Below are positions 8,407 to 16,686 of a stretch of DNA of 64,000 bases, piece by piece. Both the position numbers and the translations under genes were made by a program. The DNA is from an uncultured Lachnospiraceae bacterium. GTDB lineage: Bacteria; Bacillota; Clostridia; Lachnospirales; Lachnospiraceae. Numbering within the stretch: the stretch's first letter is position 1; the number at the start of each line of letters is the position of its first letter. The notes below the pieces were generated by a model. That model saw nothing but the letters and a program-made list of their open reading frames with translations. It did no database searches and was not told the DNA's origin. The stretch lies in contig CAJTKK010000002.1 of the NCBI GenBank assembly GCA_910576535.1, positions 320,939 through 384,938 of the forward strand, in the 5' to 3' direction.

Positions 8407-9618
8407 ATGAAAAAGTTCAACAAAATCATGAGCGTTGTTATGGCTTCTGCAGTAACAGCCGCTTTATTTGCAGGCTGTGGGAACGCAGAGACTGGAACAC
8501 CGGCGGCAGATTCTTCTTCAGAAACAGAAGCAGCCAATGAAACAGCATCCGCTTCCGGAGTCCTTAAAATTGGCGGTATCGGTCCTACGACAGGAAGCGC
8601 TGCCGTATATGGTATTGCGGTACAGAATGCAGCACAGCTTGCAGTAGACGAAATCAATGCTGCTGGCGGTATCAACGGTGTTCCGATTGAGTTTAAGTTT
8701 GAAGATGATGAATGTGATGCTGAGAAATCTGTAAATGCATATAATACATTAAAAGACTGGGGTATGCAGATGCTGATGGGGACTGTTACAAGCGGATGCA
8801 GCATTGCAGTAGCGGATAAGACGGCTGAAGATAATATGTTCCAGTTGACGCCTTCCGGTTCTGCCGTAGACTGTGTGAAATATGATAATGCGTTCCGCGT
8901 ATGCTTCTCCGACCCGAATCAGGGAGCGGCTTCCGCATTGTATATCGGAGAAAATGCAATTGCGTCCAAGATCGCAGTTATTTATGACAGCTCCGATATT
9001 TATTCATCCGGAATTTATGAGAAATTTGTGGCAGAAGCAGGAAACCAGCCGTTTGAAATTGTTTCCGCCGAAGCTTTTACCGCAGACAACAAAACAGATT
9101 TCTCCGTACAGCTCCAGAAAGCAAAAGATGCAGGGGCTGAATTAGTATTCCTTCCGATTTACTATACAGAAGCTTCTTTGATTCTTTCACAGGCTTCCAC
9201 GATGGGATATGCACCAATTTTCTTTGGGTGTGACGGTTTAGACGGCATTCTTAACGTAGAAAACTTTGATACCTCTTTAGCGGAAGGCGTTATGCTTCTT
9301 ACACCTTTTGCAGCAGATGCAGAAGACGAGCTTACACAGAACTTTGTAACCGCGTATAAAGAAAAATTCGGTGATACACCGAACCAGTTCGCAGCAGATG
9401 CTTATGATGCAATCTATGCGATCAAAGCGGCCGGCGAAAAGGCTGGGATTACACCTGATATGGATATGTCCGCAATGTGTGAAGCTATGAAAGCGGCAAT
9501 GCCTGAAATTACTTTAGACGGCCTTACCGGCATTGGGATGACATGGGATGCTTCCGGTGAACCGAATAAAGCGCCAAAAGCTGTTAAAATTACAGATGGC
9601 GTTTATACAGCAATGTAA
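8407..9618 (+). CDS. livJ: Branched-chain amino acid-type ABC transporter substrate-binding lipoprotein
   Basis: Extracellular solute receptor of a LivJ/LivK-type importer. The 403-residue precursor has a lipoprotein signal with lipobox LFAGC (Cys24), followed by a Ser/Glu/Ala-rich linker. The mature domain starts VLKIGGIGPTTGSAAVYG, the usual opening of periplasmic-binding-fold type I receptors. It is followed by livHMGF in the same orientation, but a strong terminator and a second promoter separate them, fitting higher receptor than permease expression. Ligand assignment to Leu/Ile/Val is by family only. Confidence 0.92.
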   Translation: MKKFNKIMSVVMASAVTAALFAGCGNAETGTPAADSSSETEAANETASASGVLKIGGIGPTTGSAAVYGIAVQNAAQLAVDEINAAGGINGVPIEFKFEDDECDAEKSVNAYNTLKDWGMQMLMGTVTSGCSIAVADKTAEDNMFQLTPSGSAVDCVKYDNAFRVCFSDPNQGAASALYIGENAIASKIAVIYDSSDIYSSGIYEKFVAEAGNQPFEIVSAEAFTADNKTDFSVQLQKAKDAGAELVFLPIYYTEASLILSQASTMGYAPIFFGCDGLDGILNVENFDTSLAEGVMLLTPFAADAEDELTQNFVTAYKEKFGDTPNQFAADAYDAIYAIKAAGEKAGITPDMDMSAMCEAMKAAMPEITLDGLTGIGMTWDASGEPNKAPKAVKITDGVYTAM

Positions 9619-9640
9619 TAGATGAATTGCCAGATAAAGA

Positions 9641-9687
9641 GGGATGTTCAAAAGCTTTACGCAAGCAAAGCTTTTGCATCCCCTTTT
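9641..9687 (+). terminator. Terminator between livJ and livH
   Basis: The stem pairs GGGATG (9641-9646) plus CAAAAGCTTT (9649-9658) with AAAGCTTTTG (9667-9676) plus CATCCC (9677-9682), with only a TT bulge, followed by CTTTT. It should end or attenuate most livJ transcripts before livHMGF. Confidence 0.85.
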
Positions 9688-9693
9688 ATATTC

Positions 9694-9722
9694 TTGATTC
9701 TAAGGCGGTTTAATGATATAAT
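9694..9722 (+). promoter_or_regulatory. Second promoter, for livHMGF
   Basis: TTGATT (9694-9699), a 17-bp spacer and TATAAT (9717-9722) just behind the livJ terminator. The roughly 100-nt leader before livH contains two small hairpins: GTGAA/TTCAC near 9761-9774 and CCTGC/GCAGG near 9791-9813. Confidence 0.65.
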
Positions 9723-9826
9723 CTAATTTCGTAATGTACAGTTTTAAACGAAGAAGCAGTGTGAATCCGTTCACTTTGTAAATATTGTTGCCTGCCGTAT
9801 AAAAATTTGCAGGTTATGGAAAGGGC

Positions 9827-10723
9827 ATGGTTATTCTTATGAGTTTTATTTCCTATTTGATTAATGGTATCAGCCTTGGCAGCGTATATGCAATTATTGC
9901 ATTAGGATATACAATGGTATATGGGATTGCCAAAATGCTGAATTTTGCCCATGGGGATGTGATTATGGTAGGCGGTTTTGCTGTATTTACCATTGTGAGT
10001 ACTTTAGGGCTTCCCCCTGTTTTGGGCATTTTCATTGCAGTGGTGATATGCACAGCCCTTGGCATGGCCATAGAGCGTATAGCTTATAAACCGCTGCGTA
10101 ATGCATCCTCCCCGCTGGCTGTCCTGATTACAGCAATCGGCGTAAGTTATCTGCTTCAGAATGTGGCGTTGCTTATTTTTGGGGCGAATACCAAATCATT
10201 TACTTCCGTTGTTACGTTTCAGCCTTTAAAACTGGCAGGGGGTCAGCTTATGATATCCGGGGAGACGGTGATTACCATTATTGCAGGAATAATTATTATG
10301 ATTTGCCTTACGCTGTTTGTCAACAAATCAAAAGCAGGGCAGGCTATGCTGGCAGTTTCAGAAGACAAAGGCGCAGCACAGCTTATGGGCATCAATGTAA
10401 ATGGCACGATAGCCCTTACTTTTGCCATTGGGTCAGCGCTTGCTGCAGTGGCGGGCGTTTTACTTTGTTCCGCTTATCCTTCTTTGACTCCCTATACAGG
10501 GGCAATGCCAGGAATCAAAGCTTTTGTGGCGGCTGTATTTGGAGGGATCGGTTCGATCCCCGGGGCAATGATTGGCGGTATCCTTTTAGGCATCATTGAA
10601 ATTCTTGGAAAGGCGTATATTTCATCGCAGATGGCGGATGCCATTGTTTTTGCGGTCCTAATTATTGTGCTTCTGGTAAAACCCACAGGCATATTAGGAA
10701 AAAATATACAGGAAAAGGTGTAA
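9827..10723 (+). CDS. livH: Branched-chain amino acid ABC transporter permease LivH
   Basis: First membrane subunit of the importer. The 298 residues are almost entirely hydrophobic helices and open with LINGISLGSVYAIIALGYTM and VYGIAKMLNFAHGD, the LivH signature. Two starts are possible: ATG 9827 (GGAAAGGG only 1 nt upstream) and ATG 9839 (13 nt from the same site), which gives the more family-like MSFISYLINGI. livM follows 8 bp later. Confidence 0.93.
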   Translation: MVILMSFISYLINGISLGSVYAIIALGYTMVYGIAKMLNFAHGDVIMVGGFAVFTIVSTLGLPPVLGIFIAVVICTALGMAIERIAYKPLRNASSPLAVLITAIGVSYLLQNVALLIFGANTKSFTSVVTFQPLKLAGGQLMISGETVITIIAGIIIMICLTLFVNKSKAGQAMLAVSEDKGAAQLMGINVNGTIALTFAIGSALAAVAGVLLCSAYPSLTPYTGAMPGIKAFVAAVFGGIGSIPGAMIGGILLGIIEILGKAYISSQMADAIVFAVLIIVLLVKPTGILGKNIQEKV

Positions 10724-10731
10724 AAAGTCCC

Positions 10732-11805
10732 ATGAAAAAAATAAAGATGACAAAAACAGCAAAAAATAATCTGATAACTTATTTAATGGTATTTCTTGCA
10801 TATGTTGCTGTACAGATACTTTTAACAACCGGCAATATTTCCAGCTTGATGAAAGGTCTGCTCGTTCCTCTTTGCATATATGTAATGCTGGCCGTTTCAC
10901 TGAATCTTACGGTGGGTATTTTGGGGGAACTTAGCCTTGGCCATGCAGGATTTATGTGTGTAGGAGCTTTTGCCAGCGCCTTTTTTTCCAAATGTATGGA
11001 CGGTATGATGCCTGACGGACTGCGGTTTTTATTTGCCCTTCTTATAGGTGCGGCAGCGGCGGGGGTTTTCGGCATTCTGATCGGCATTCCGGTTTTGCGG
11101 CTGAAGGGGGATTATCTGGCCATTGTAACCTTAGCCTTTGGGGAGATTATTAAAAACCTCGTCAATGTGCTTTATATAGGGAAGGATAAAAACGGATTCC
11201 ATTTTTCCATGAAAGATTCCATATCCTTGCATTTGGAGGAAGACGGCCAAGTTATTGTAAACGGCGCACAGGGCATTACAGGAACTCCTCATGACGCTAC
11301 TTTTACAATTGGGATCATCCTGGTTTTTATTTCTCTTCTTGTTATTTTAAACCTGATTAATTCCAGAGACGGACGGGCAATTATGTCTATACGGGACAAC
11401 CGCATTGCAGCGGAATCTATTGGGATTAATATCACCAAGTATAAGTTGATGGCGTTTTCCATATCGGCAGCCATTGCAGGGGCAGCCGGAACGCTTTATG
11501 CCCATAATTTATCTACTTTGACGGCTTTGCCGAAGAACTTTGGTTATAATATGTCCATTATGATTCTGGTATTCGTAGTCCTTGGCGGTATCGGGAATAT
11601 TAGAGGTTCTATCATTGCCGCTATTGTCCTGACTTTGCTGCCGGAACTGTTAAGAGGGCTGAGCGATTACCGTATGCTGATTTATGCTGTTGTATTAATT
11701 GCCATGATGCTTTTTAACTGGAGTCCGAAGGCAGTTGAATGGAAAGAAACACTAAAGGAAAAATATTTCCCCAAACGCTTAAGCGAAGAAAAGGAGGTTA
11801 AATAA
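10732..11805 (+). CDS. livM: Branched-chain amino acid ABC transporter permease LivM
   Basis: Second membrane subunit, 357 residues. The LivM hallmarks are visible: LAVSLNLTVGILGELSLGHA near residue 60, then GDYLAIVTLAFGEIIKNL. Towards the end it has FVVLGGIGNIRGSIIAA. It forms a heterodimeric channel with LivH. The stop codon lies one base before the livG ATG, with the livG ribosome binding site AGGAGG inside livM. Confidence 0.93.
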   Translation: MKKIKMTKTAKNNLITYLMVFLAYVAVQILLTTGNISSLMKGLLVPLCIYVMLAVSLNLTVGILGELSLGHAGFMCVGAFASAFFSKCMDGMMPDGLRFLFALLIGAAAAGVFGILIGIPVLRLKGDYLAIVTLAFGEIIKNLVNVLYIGKDKNGFHFSMKDSISLHLEEDGQVIVNGAQGITGTPHDATFTIGIILVFISLLVILNLINSRDGRAIMSIRDNRIAAESIGINITKYKLMAFSISAAIAGAAGTLYAHNLSTLTALPKNFGYNMSIMILVFVVLGGIGNIRGSIIAAIVLTLLPELLRGLSDYRMLIYAVVLIAMMLFNWSPKAVEWKETLKEKYFPKRLSEEKEVK

Positions 11806-11806
11806 T

Positions 11807-12565
11807 ATGTCTTTACTGGAAGTAAAAAATTTAACCATTTCCTTTGGCGGGCTTAGGGCTGTCGATGATTTTCATGTAGAAATCCAAAAAGGGCAGCTAT
11901 ATGGTTTAATAGGGCCAAACGGAGCCGGAAAAACGACTTTTTTTAATCTGCTGACCGGCGTATATAAGCCGGATGAAGGGATTATTAAATTGGAAGAGCG
12001 GGATATTACCGGCTTAAAAACAATTGATATTAATAAAGCAGGGATTGCCCGGACTTTTCAGAATATCCGTTTATTTAAAGAACTTACCGTATTGGATAAT
12101 GTAAAGGTAGGGCTTCATAACCATTATCATTATTCAACGCTGGAAGGGATCTTCCGCCTTCCGAAATACCATAGGGTGGAAAAGGAAATGGATGAGAGGG
12201 CCATGGAGCTTTTGAAAGTATTTGAATTGGATAAGGAAGCAGATTATCTGGCATCCAATTTGCCTTACGGAAAGCAGCGTAAGCTTGAAATTGCCCGTGC
12301 TTTGGCAACGCAGCCCAAGCTTCTTCTGCTTGATGAACCGGCTGCCGGGATGAACCCGAATGAAACAGGTGAATTAATGGACACCATCCGTTTTGTCAGG
12401 GATAAGTTTGATATGACCATATTGCTGATTGAACATGATATGAAACTTGTTTCCGGTATTTGTGAGGAACTGACCGTGCTAAATTTCGGACGCATTTTAA
12501 CACAGGGAAAAACAGGCGTTGTCTTAAACGATCCGCAGGTAATCACTGCATATTTAGGAGAATAG
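11807..12565 (+). CDS. livG: Branched-chain amino acid ABC transporter ATPase LivG
   Basis: Cytoplasmic ATPase, 252 residues. Walker A is GPNGAGKTT (36-44). The signature loop reads LPYGKQRKLEIARAL, the LivG variant of LSGGQ. Walker B is LLLLDEPAAGM, followed by the switch histidine in IEHDM. With LivF it should form the asymmetric nucleotide-binding pair of the importer. Confidence 0.95.
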   Translation: MSLLEVKNLTISFGGLRAVDDFHVEIQKGQLYGLIGPNGAGKTTFFNLLTGVYKPDEGIIKLEERDITGLKTIDINKAGIARTFQNIRLFKELTVLDNVKVGLHNHYHYSTLEGIFRLPKYHRVEKEMDERAMELLKVFELDKEADYLASNLPYGKQRKLEIARALATQPKLLLLDEPAAGMNPNETGELMDTIRFVRDKFDMTILLIEHDMKLVSGICEELTVLNFGRILTQGKTGVVLNDPQVITAYLGE

Positions 12566-12579
12566 GGGGGAAATAAGAA

Positions 12580-13293
12580 ATGGCTATGCTCGAAATCAGG
12601 GACCTGGAAGTATACTATGGTATGATTCAGGCAATTAAAGGTATTTCCTTCGATGTTAAGGAAGGTGAGGTAATCGCCCTTATTGGGGCAAACGGAGCCG
12701 GAAAAACAACAACGCTTCATACAATTACCGGTTTGCTTCCTGCAAAAACCGGGACTATCACATTTGAGGGACAGGATATTACAAAAATCCCTGGATATAA
12801 GATCGTTTCCAAGGGGATGGCTCATGTCCCGGAAGGCAGAAGAGTATTTGCCCAGCTTTCTGTGCTTCAGAATCTCCGTATGGGGGCATATACAAGAAAA
12901 GATAAAAACGAAATAGAAGAAACGCTGAAAACAGTTTATAAAAGATTCCCCCGTCTGGAAGAACGGCAGAACCAAATGGCTGGAACATTAAGCGGCGGTG
13001 AACAGCAGATGCTGGCTATGGGGCGGGCATTGATGTCTCATCCGAAAATTATTCTTATGGATGAACCGTCCATGGGACTTTCACCAATTTTTGTGAATGA
13101 GATTTTTGATATTATTAAAAGTGTCAGCGCCAGTGGCACTACCGTTCTTCTTGTAGAACAAAATGCAAAAAAAGCTCTTTCCATTGCGGATAGGGCATAT
13201 GTCCTTGAGACAGGCAGGATTGTTCTGGAAGGGAATGCAAAAGAACTTCTAAACGATGATTCCATTAAAAAAGCTTATCTTGGCGAAGCTTAA
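12580..13293 (+). CDS. livF: Branched-chain amino acid ABC transporter ATPase LivF
   Basis: Second ATPase, 237 residues, with Walker A GANGAGKTT (36-44), signature LSGGEQQM, Walker B IILMDEPSMGL and LVEQN as switch region. AGGGGGG stands before ATG 12580. It is the last gene of the liv operon; no clear terminator is visible before the next gene 62 bp on. Confidence 0.95.
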   Translation: MAMLEIRDLEVYYGMIQAIKGISFDVKEGEVIALIGANGAGKTTTLHTITGLLPAKTGTITFEGQDITKIPGYKIVSKGMAHVPEGRRVFAQLSVLQNLRMGAYTRKDKNEIEETLKTVYKRFPRLEERQNQMAGTLSGGEQQMLAMGRALMSHPKIILMDEPSMGLSPIFVNEIFDIIKSVSASGTTVLLVEQNAKKALSIADRAYVLETGRIVLEGNAKELLNDDSIKKAYLGEA

Positions 13294-13355
13294 AAAAATA
13301 AACTTTGTCAGGATAAAAGCAACTGCCATTCTAACAATAACAGGAGGTATAAAGT

Positions 13356-13979
13356 ATGGAGCAGAAAGTAGTCATTACCATTGCAAGACAATATGGCAGC
13401 GGCGGCCGTACCATCGGTGAAATGCTGGCAGATGATATGGGGATCCATTACTATGATAAAGAATTGATAAAGCTTGCTTCGGAAGACAGCGGCATTAATG
13501 AAAGGCTGTTTGTTAATGCGGATGAAAAAATAAAAATGACAAATCTTTTTAAAGTAGTGAAGAAAGTATATACGGGGCAGTTAATCCCTCCGGAAAGCGA
13601 TCACTTTGTTTCCGACAATAACCTTTTTAACTATCAGGCGAAGGTGATCAAAGAACTGGCAGAAGAGGAATCCTGTGTTATTATCGGACGCTGTGCAGAT
13701 TATGTTTTAAAGGATTATGATAATGTATTAAGCGTATTTATCCATGCCCCCAAAGATTATTGTATGGAACAGGCAGCCAAAAAAGTCAGCCTGCCCGTAA
13801 AAGATCTGGAAAAGTATATTGCAAAAACAGATAAACGCAGAGCAGAATATTATAAGTTCTATACAGGAAGGGAATGGACAGATGCCAGAAATTATGACTT
13901 GTGCCTGGACAGTTCCAAACTTGGGTTTGAACGTTGCGTAGAAGAAATTAAGGCATATATAAAAGTAAGATTTCACTAA
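13356..13979 (+). CDS. Cytidylate kinase-like family protein (copy 1)
   Basis: A 207-residue protein resembling the cytidylate-kinase-like family (AAK_33 type), whose substrate is generally unknown. The nucleotide-binding start reads TIARQYGSGGRTIGE, followed by YDKELI. A central IIGRCADYVL is shared with the family. A paralogue of the same length is encoded at 20991-21614 on the other strand. AGGAGG precedes ATG 13356. It is not the canonical Cmk of the pyrimidine pathway, so a CMP-kinase reaction should not be assumed. Confidence 0.75.
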   Translation: MEQKVVITIARQYGSGGRTIGEMLADDMGIHYYDKELIKLASEDSGINERLFVNADEKIKMTNLFKVVKKVYTGQLIPPESDHFVSDNNLFNYQAKVIKELAEEESCVIIGRCADYVLKDYDNVLSVFIHAPKDYCMEQAAKKVSLPVKDLEKYIAKTDKRRAEYYKFYTGREWTDARNYDLCLDSSKLGFERCVEEIKAYIKVRFH

Positions 13980-14065
13980 AAATGAAAACAGATGCCAGCT
14001 ATCATCTACCCCAAAACTGAGAAAATAGATCAAAACTTGGATGAATAGATGAATCGTAAACAATG

Positions 14066-14106
14066 CCCTGGACGGTATGATTCCCTCCAGGGTATTTTAT
14101 TGTTTT
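14066..14106 (+). terminator. Probable terminator between convergent genes
   Basis: CCCTGGA (14066-14072) pairs with TCCAGGG (14086-14092), followed by the T-rich TATTTTATTGTTTT. It would end transcripts of the cytidylate-kinase-like gene and lies 40 bp from the lexA stop on the opposite strand. Confidence 0.6.
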
Positions 14107-14145
14107 ACGATCGCTGACGAAAAACCTCTGCAAAAGACATATCCT

Positions 14146-14763
14146 TTATTGGCATAAACGGAAAATACCAAATACTTTGCCTAATATTTGGCAGTCATCC
14201 ACAATAATTGGTTCCATTGTATCATTTTCCGGCTGCAAACGGATATGACCGTCTTCCTTATAAAAAGTCTTGACAGTGGCCGAATCCTCCACTAAAGCTA
14301 CAACAATATCCCCGTTAGAAGCCGTAGTGCAGCTATTGACAAAAATCTGGTCACCATTATAAATCCCTACATTGATCATAGAATCGCCTTTTACCTTTAA
14401 GGCAAAGGATTCCCCGGAAGGAACAAATTCTGCCGGTATGGGGAAGTAATTTTCAATATTTTCTTCTGCTAAAATAGGCTGTCCTGCGGCAACCCGCCCA
14501 ATAACAGGCAAACTGACCATCTCTGTCCTTACGGCCTGAAAACTGTCGTCACATATTTCTATGGCACGGGGTTTGGTTGGGTCACGCCGGATATAACCGT
14601 TTTTCTCTAAAGTTTCCAGATGTGAATGGACAGAAGAAGTAGATTTTAAGTGAACGGCTTCGCATATTTCCCGGACAGCCGGAGGATAACCCTTTGTTAA
14701 GATAGAATTCTTAATAAATTCTAATATTTCGCTTTGCTTCTTGGAAATCTTCCCATATCCCAT
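14146..14763 (-). CDS. lexA: SOS repressor LexA
   Basis: Repressor of DNA-damage genes that self-cleaves when stimulated by RecA. The 205 residues hold an N-terminal winged helix-turn-helix (GYPPAVREICEAV, SSVHSHLETLEKNGYIRR), the Ala93-Gly94 cleavage site in GRVAAGQ, Ser128 in KGDSMI and Lys165 in SATVKTF, forming the Ser-Lys dyad. A GGAGGG site precedes ATG 14763. It is divergent from a LysM-protein gene with a perfect LexA box in front of it, like B. subtilis lexA-yneA. Confidence 0.97.
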   Translation of the reverse strand: MGYGKISKKQSEILEFIKNSILTKGYPPAVREICEAVHLKSTSSVHSHLETLEKNGYIRRDPTKPRAIEICDDSFQAVRTEMVSLPVIGRVAAGQPILAEENIENYFPIPAEFVPSGESFALKVKGDSMINVGIYNGDQIFVNSCTTASNGDIVVALVEDSATVKTFYKEDGHIRLQPENDTMEPIIVDDCQILGKVFGIFRLCQ

Positions 14764-14792
14764 ATTACGATCCCTCCATAATTCATTCTATC

Positions 14793-14811
14793 ATCCCGCA
14801 GATAACGGGAT
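14793..14811. repeat. Hairpin in the lexA 5' region
   Basis: ATCCCG (14793-14798) and CGGGAT (14806-14811) form a short perfect stem upstream of lexA. On the minus strand it lies downstream of a TTGACT hexamer. It does not match a LexA box; its role is unknown. Confidence 0.4.
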
Positions 14812-14912
14812 AGAGCTATATCAAGTCAATATTTTCTTTAAGCATATCATATAATTTCAAAAAAAGCAAACACATATTCCAAATATTTGTTCGATTTTTT
14901 AACTTTTAACAC

Positions 14913-14941
14913 TTGACATGAGAATATATGTTCTGTATAAT
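14913..14941 (+). promoter_or_regulatory. Consensus promoter of the LysM gene, overlapped by a LexA box
   Basis: TTGACA (14913-14918), a 17-bp spacer and TATAAT (14936-14941) match sigma-A consensus exactly. The spacer contains GAATATATGTTC (14922-14933), one mismatch from the Gram-positive LexA box GAAC-N4-GTTC, so bound LexA would block RNA polymerase. The 367-bp gap 14764-15130 otherwise holds the downstream boxes and a roughly 180-nt leader. Confidence 0.85.
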
Positions 14942-14952
14942 TTAAAAACAAG

Positions 14953-14977
14953 GAACATATGTTCAAAACATCTGTTC
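14953..14977. promoter_or_regulatory. LexA boxes downstream of the promoter
   Basis: GAACATATGTTC at 14953-14964 is a perfect palindromic LexA box. AAACATCTGTTC at 14966-14977 has one mismatch. Together with the box inside the promoter they form a three-site operator at roughly -20, +10 and +23 relative to the predicted start. Confidence 0.8.
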
Positions 14978-15097
14978 TCGATAAACTATCCCAATGCTGA
15001 TTACACAGTAAAGAAAGATTCTGAAATACACATGTATTCTCCATGCTTGTTTCACATATTTTTGCAAATTTTTGCAAATAAAAACAATAAACTGAAG

Positions 15098-15130
15098 CAA
15101 AGAGAAAGGAAGAAACAAAGAGAAAGGAAG
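15098..15130 (+). repeat. Duplicated ribosome-binding region
   Basis: CAAAGAGAAAGGAAG occurs at 15098-15112 and again at 15116-15130, an 18-bp period. Both copies contain AAAGGA; only the second is at working distance from the LysM gene start. Confidence 0.75.
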
Positions 15131-15499
15131 ATGATGATGAATAAGAGCGAAAGAAGAATATGGAAGAATAAAATACGCCGGCAGGAAGAGCGGAAGCGGC
15201 ATTTTTACCTATTTCTTTTTACTTTTTGCCTTGTTATCGGATTATCTATGACTGCCGGAGTGTTTTTATCCCATGCAAAAATGAAAAATGAAAAAGAAAC
15301 TTTTAAACATTATAAAAGCGTTGCTATTGAAAAAGGCGATACCTTGTGGTCTATTGCCTTACAAAATACAGACGCTGATAATGATCATATGAACGCTTAT
15401 ATTAAAGAAGTGAAAAGAATGAACGGATTGCGGGATGATACGATCACAGCAGGCATGTACCTTGTGATCCCATATCATCCGGAGGAACTCCAAAACTAA
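15131..15499 (+). CDS. LysM-domain membrane protein, YneA-like SOS cell-division inhibitor
   Basis: A 122-residue protein with a basic N-terminus (about 1-25), one transmembrane segment (FYLFLFTFCLVIGLSMTAGV) and a C-terminal extracytoplasmic LysM domain starting VAIEKGDTLWSIA and ending AGMYLVIPY. This is the B. subtilis YneA arrangement, a protein that delays division during DNA damage. Three consecutive ATG codons occur (15131, 15134, 15137); the AAAGGA site at 15123-15128 favours the later ones. Divergence from lexA and LexA boxes at its promoter support SOS induction. Sequence identity to YneA itself was not tested. Confidence 0.85.
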   Translation: MMMNKSERRIWKNKIRRQEERKRHFYLFLFTFCLVIGLSMTAGVFLSHAKMKNEKETFKHYKSVAIEKGDTLWSIALQNTDADNDHMNAYIKEVKRMNGLRDDTITAGMYLVIPYHPEELQN

Positions 15500-15633
15500 A
15501 GAATTTTACCGAAACATTTCTTTTTCTTTTCCCTGGGAAGATGATAGGCATAAACGGTTTAAGGGAATGCTTGGTGAATCTCTTCGCAATGGAGGGAAAT
15601 GGAATTTTTCATAAGAATCGGTTTTATACAGCC

Positions 15634-16686
15634 TTAAGGTTCCCTTAATTTTACTGCATTTGCCGCCTTACGTTTTCTTTCATCTTCCAAGGCGGCATAA
15701 TGTTTTCTCGTAGTATTGACATCCTTATGTCCAAGAACATCGGCTACAAGATAAATATCGCCTGTTTCCCGGTACAAAGAGGTTCCGTATGTGCTTCTAA
15801 GCTTATGAGGCGTTATTTTTTTCAAAGTTGTCACATGGGATGCGTATTTTTTGACTAAATTTTCCACGGCCCGTACAGTAATCCGGCGGTTTTGAATGGA
15901 TAAAAACAGCGCATGTTCATGTCCGGACAAAGGGATGATATGCCGGCGCTGTTCTAAATACTCCGATAATGCCCGTTCTACTTCTGTGCCAAAATAAACA
16001 ACGGTTTCATAACCGCCTTTCCGGCGGATCTTAATGCCATTGTTTTTAAAATCAATATCTTCGATATCCAGGCCTACGCATTCGGATACACGGATTCCGG
16101 TTCCTAAAAGGAGCGTAAGCAGGGCAACGTCCCTTGTCTTCGTCTTGCCATGATACTTTTTCTGCCCTTTGGTAAGTTTTGCCCCGTCTTCCGCTTGATC
16201 CAATAGGATAGCCACTTCGTCGGCATCCAGGCGTATAATTTCTTTTTCATGGAGCTTTGGCATTGGAATCAGTACGGCAGGGTTTTTTTCTATCAGCTCC
16301 ATTTGATAAAAATAATTGTAAAAGCTGCGCAAAGATGCCAGCTTCCTTGATTTCCCCCTTTCTTCGTTAGTAATTTCACGGTTATCCTTCTGATAGTAGG
16401 AGATATATTCCATATATTCCTCAATATCTTCTCTTGTGATATTTTCTAAGATGGACAAAGGAAAATCTTTTATCTCCATTTTGCTGCAATAGCTGTTATT
16501 TTTATGCATATATTCAAAAAACACCCGGAGATCATAGGCATAGGCCAAACGCGTCCTGGAAGAAGTATTATTTTCTATTCCACGGAAAAATTGTTTGCTA
16601 AAGGAGGGAAGTTCGGAAAGGACATTCCTCATTTTTACGATATTCAGTTTGTTTTGTTCTTCATGATAATTTTTTTTGTCATCCAT
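15634..16686 (-). CDS. Tyrosine recombinase, XerC/D-like
   Basis: Site-specific recombinase, 350 residues. An N-terminal SAM-like core-binding domain (about 30-135) precedes the catalytic domain with Arg199 in GTGIRVSE, the His294-x-x-Arg297 pair in PHKLR, His320 in LGHKD and nucleophile Tyr330 in HYA. Its ATG shares one base with the stop of the upstream tRNA-thiolase gene (TAATG), implying translational coupling. No phage or integron genes are nearby, so a housekeeping Xer-type or orphan role is more likely than a mobile-element integrase. The gap 15500-15633 shows no clear feature. Confidence 0.9.
   Translation of the reverse strand: MDDKKNYHEEQNKLNIVKMRNVLSELPSFSKQFFRGIENNTSSRTRLAYAYDLRVFFEYMHKNNSYCSKMEIKDFPLSILENITREDIEEYMEYISYYQKDNREITNEERGKSRKLASLRSFYNYFYQMELIEKNPAVLIPMPKLHEKEIIRLDADEVAILLDQAEDGAKLTKGQKKYHGKTKTRDVALLTLLLGTGIRVSECVGLDIEDIDFKNNGIKIRRKGGYETVVYFGTEVERALSEYLEQRRHIIPLSGHEHALFLSIQNRRITVRAVENLVKKYASHVTTLKKITPHKLRSTYGTSLYRETGDIYLVADVLGHKDVNTTRKHYAALEDERKRKAANAVKLREP

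Noticed and set aside
15634..16686. Prophage or integrative-element integrase
   Set aside because: No attachment repeats, phage or conjugation genes nearby, and the gene is coupled to a housekeeping-type tRNA modification gene.
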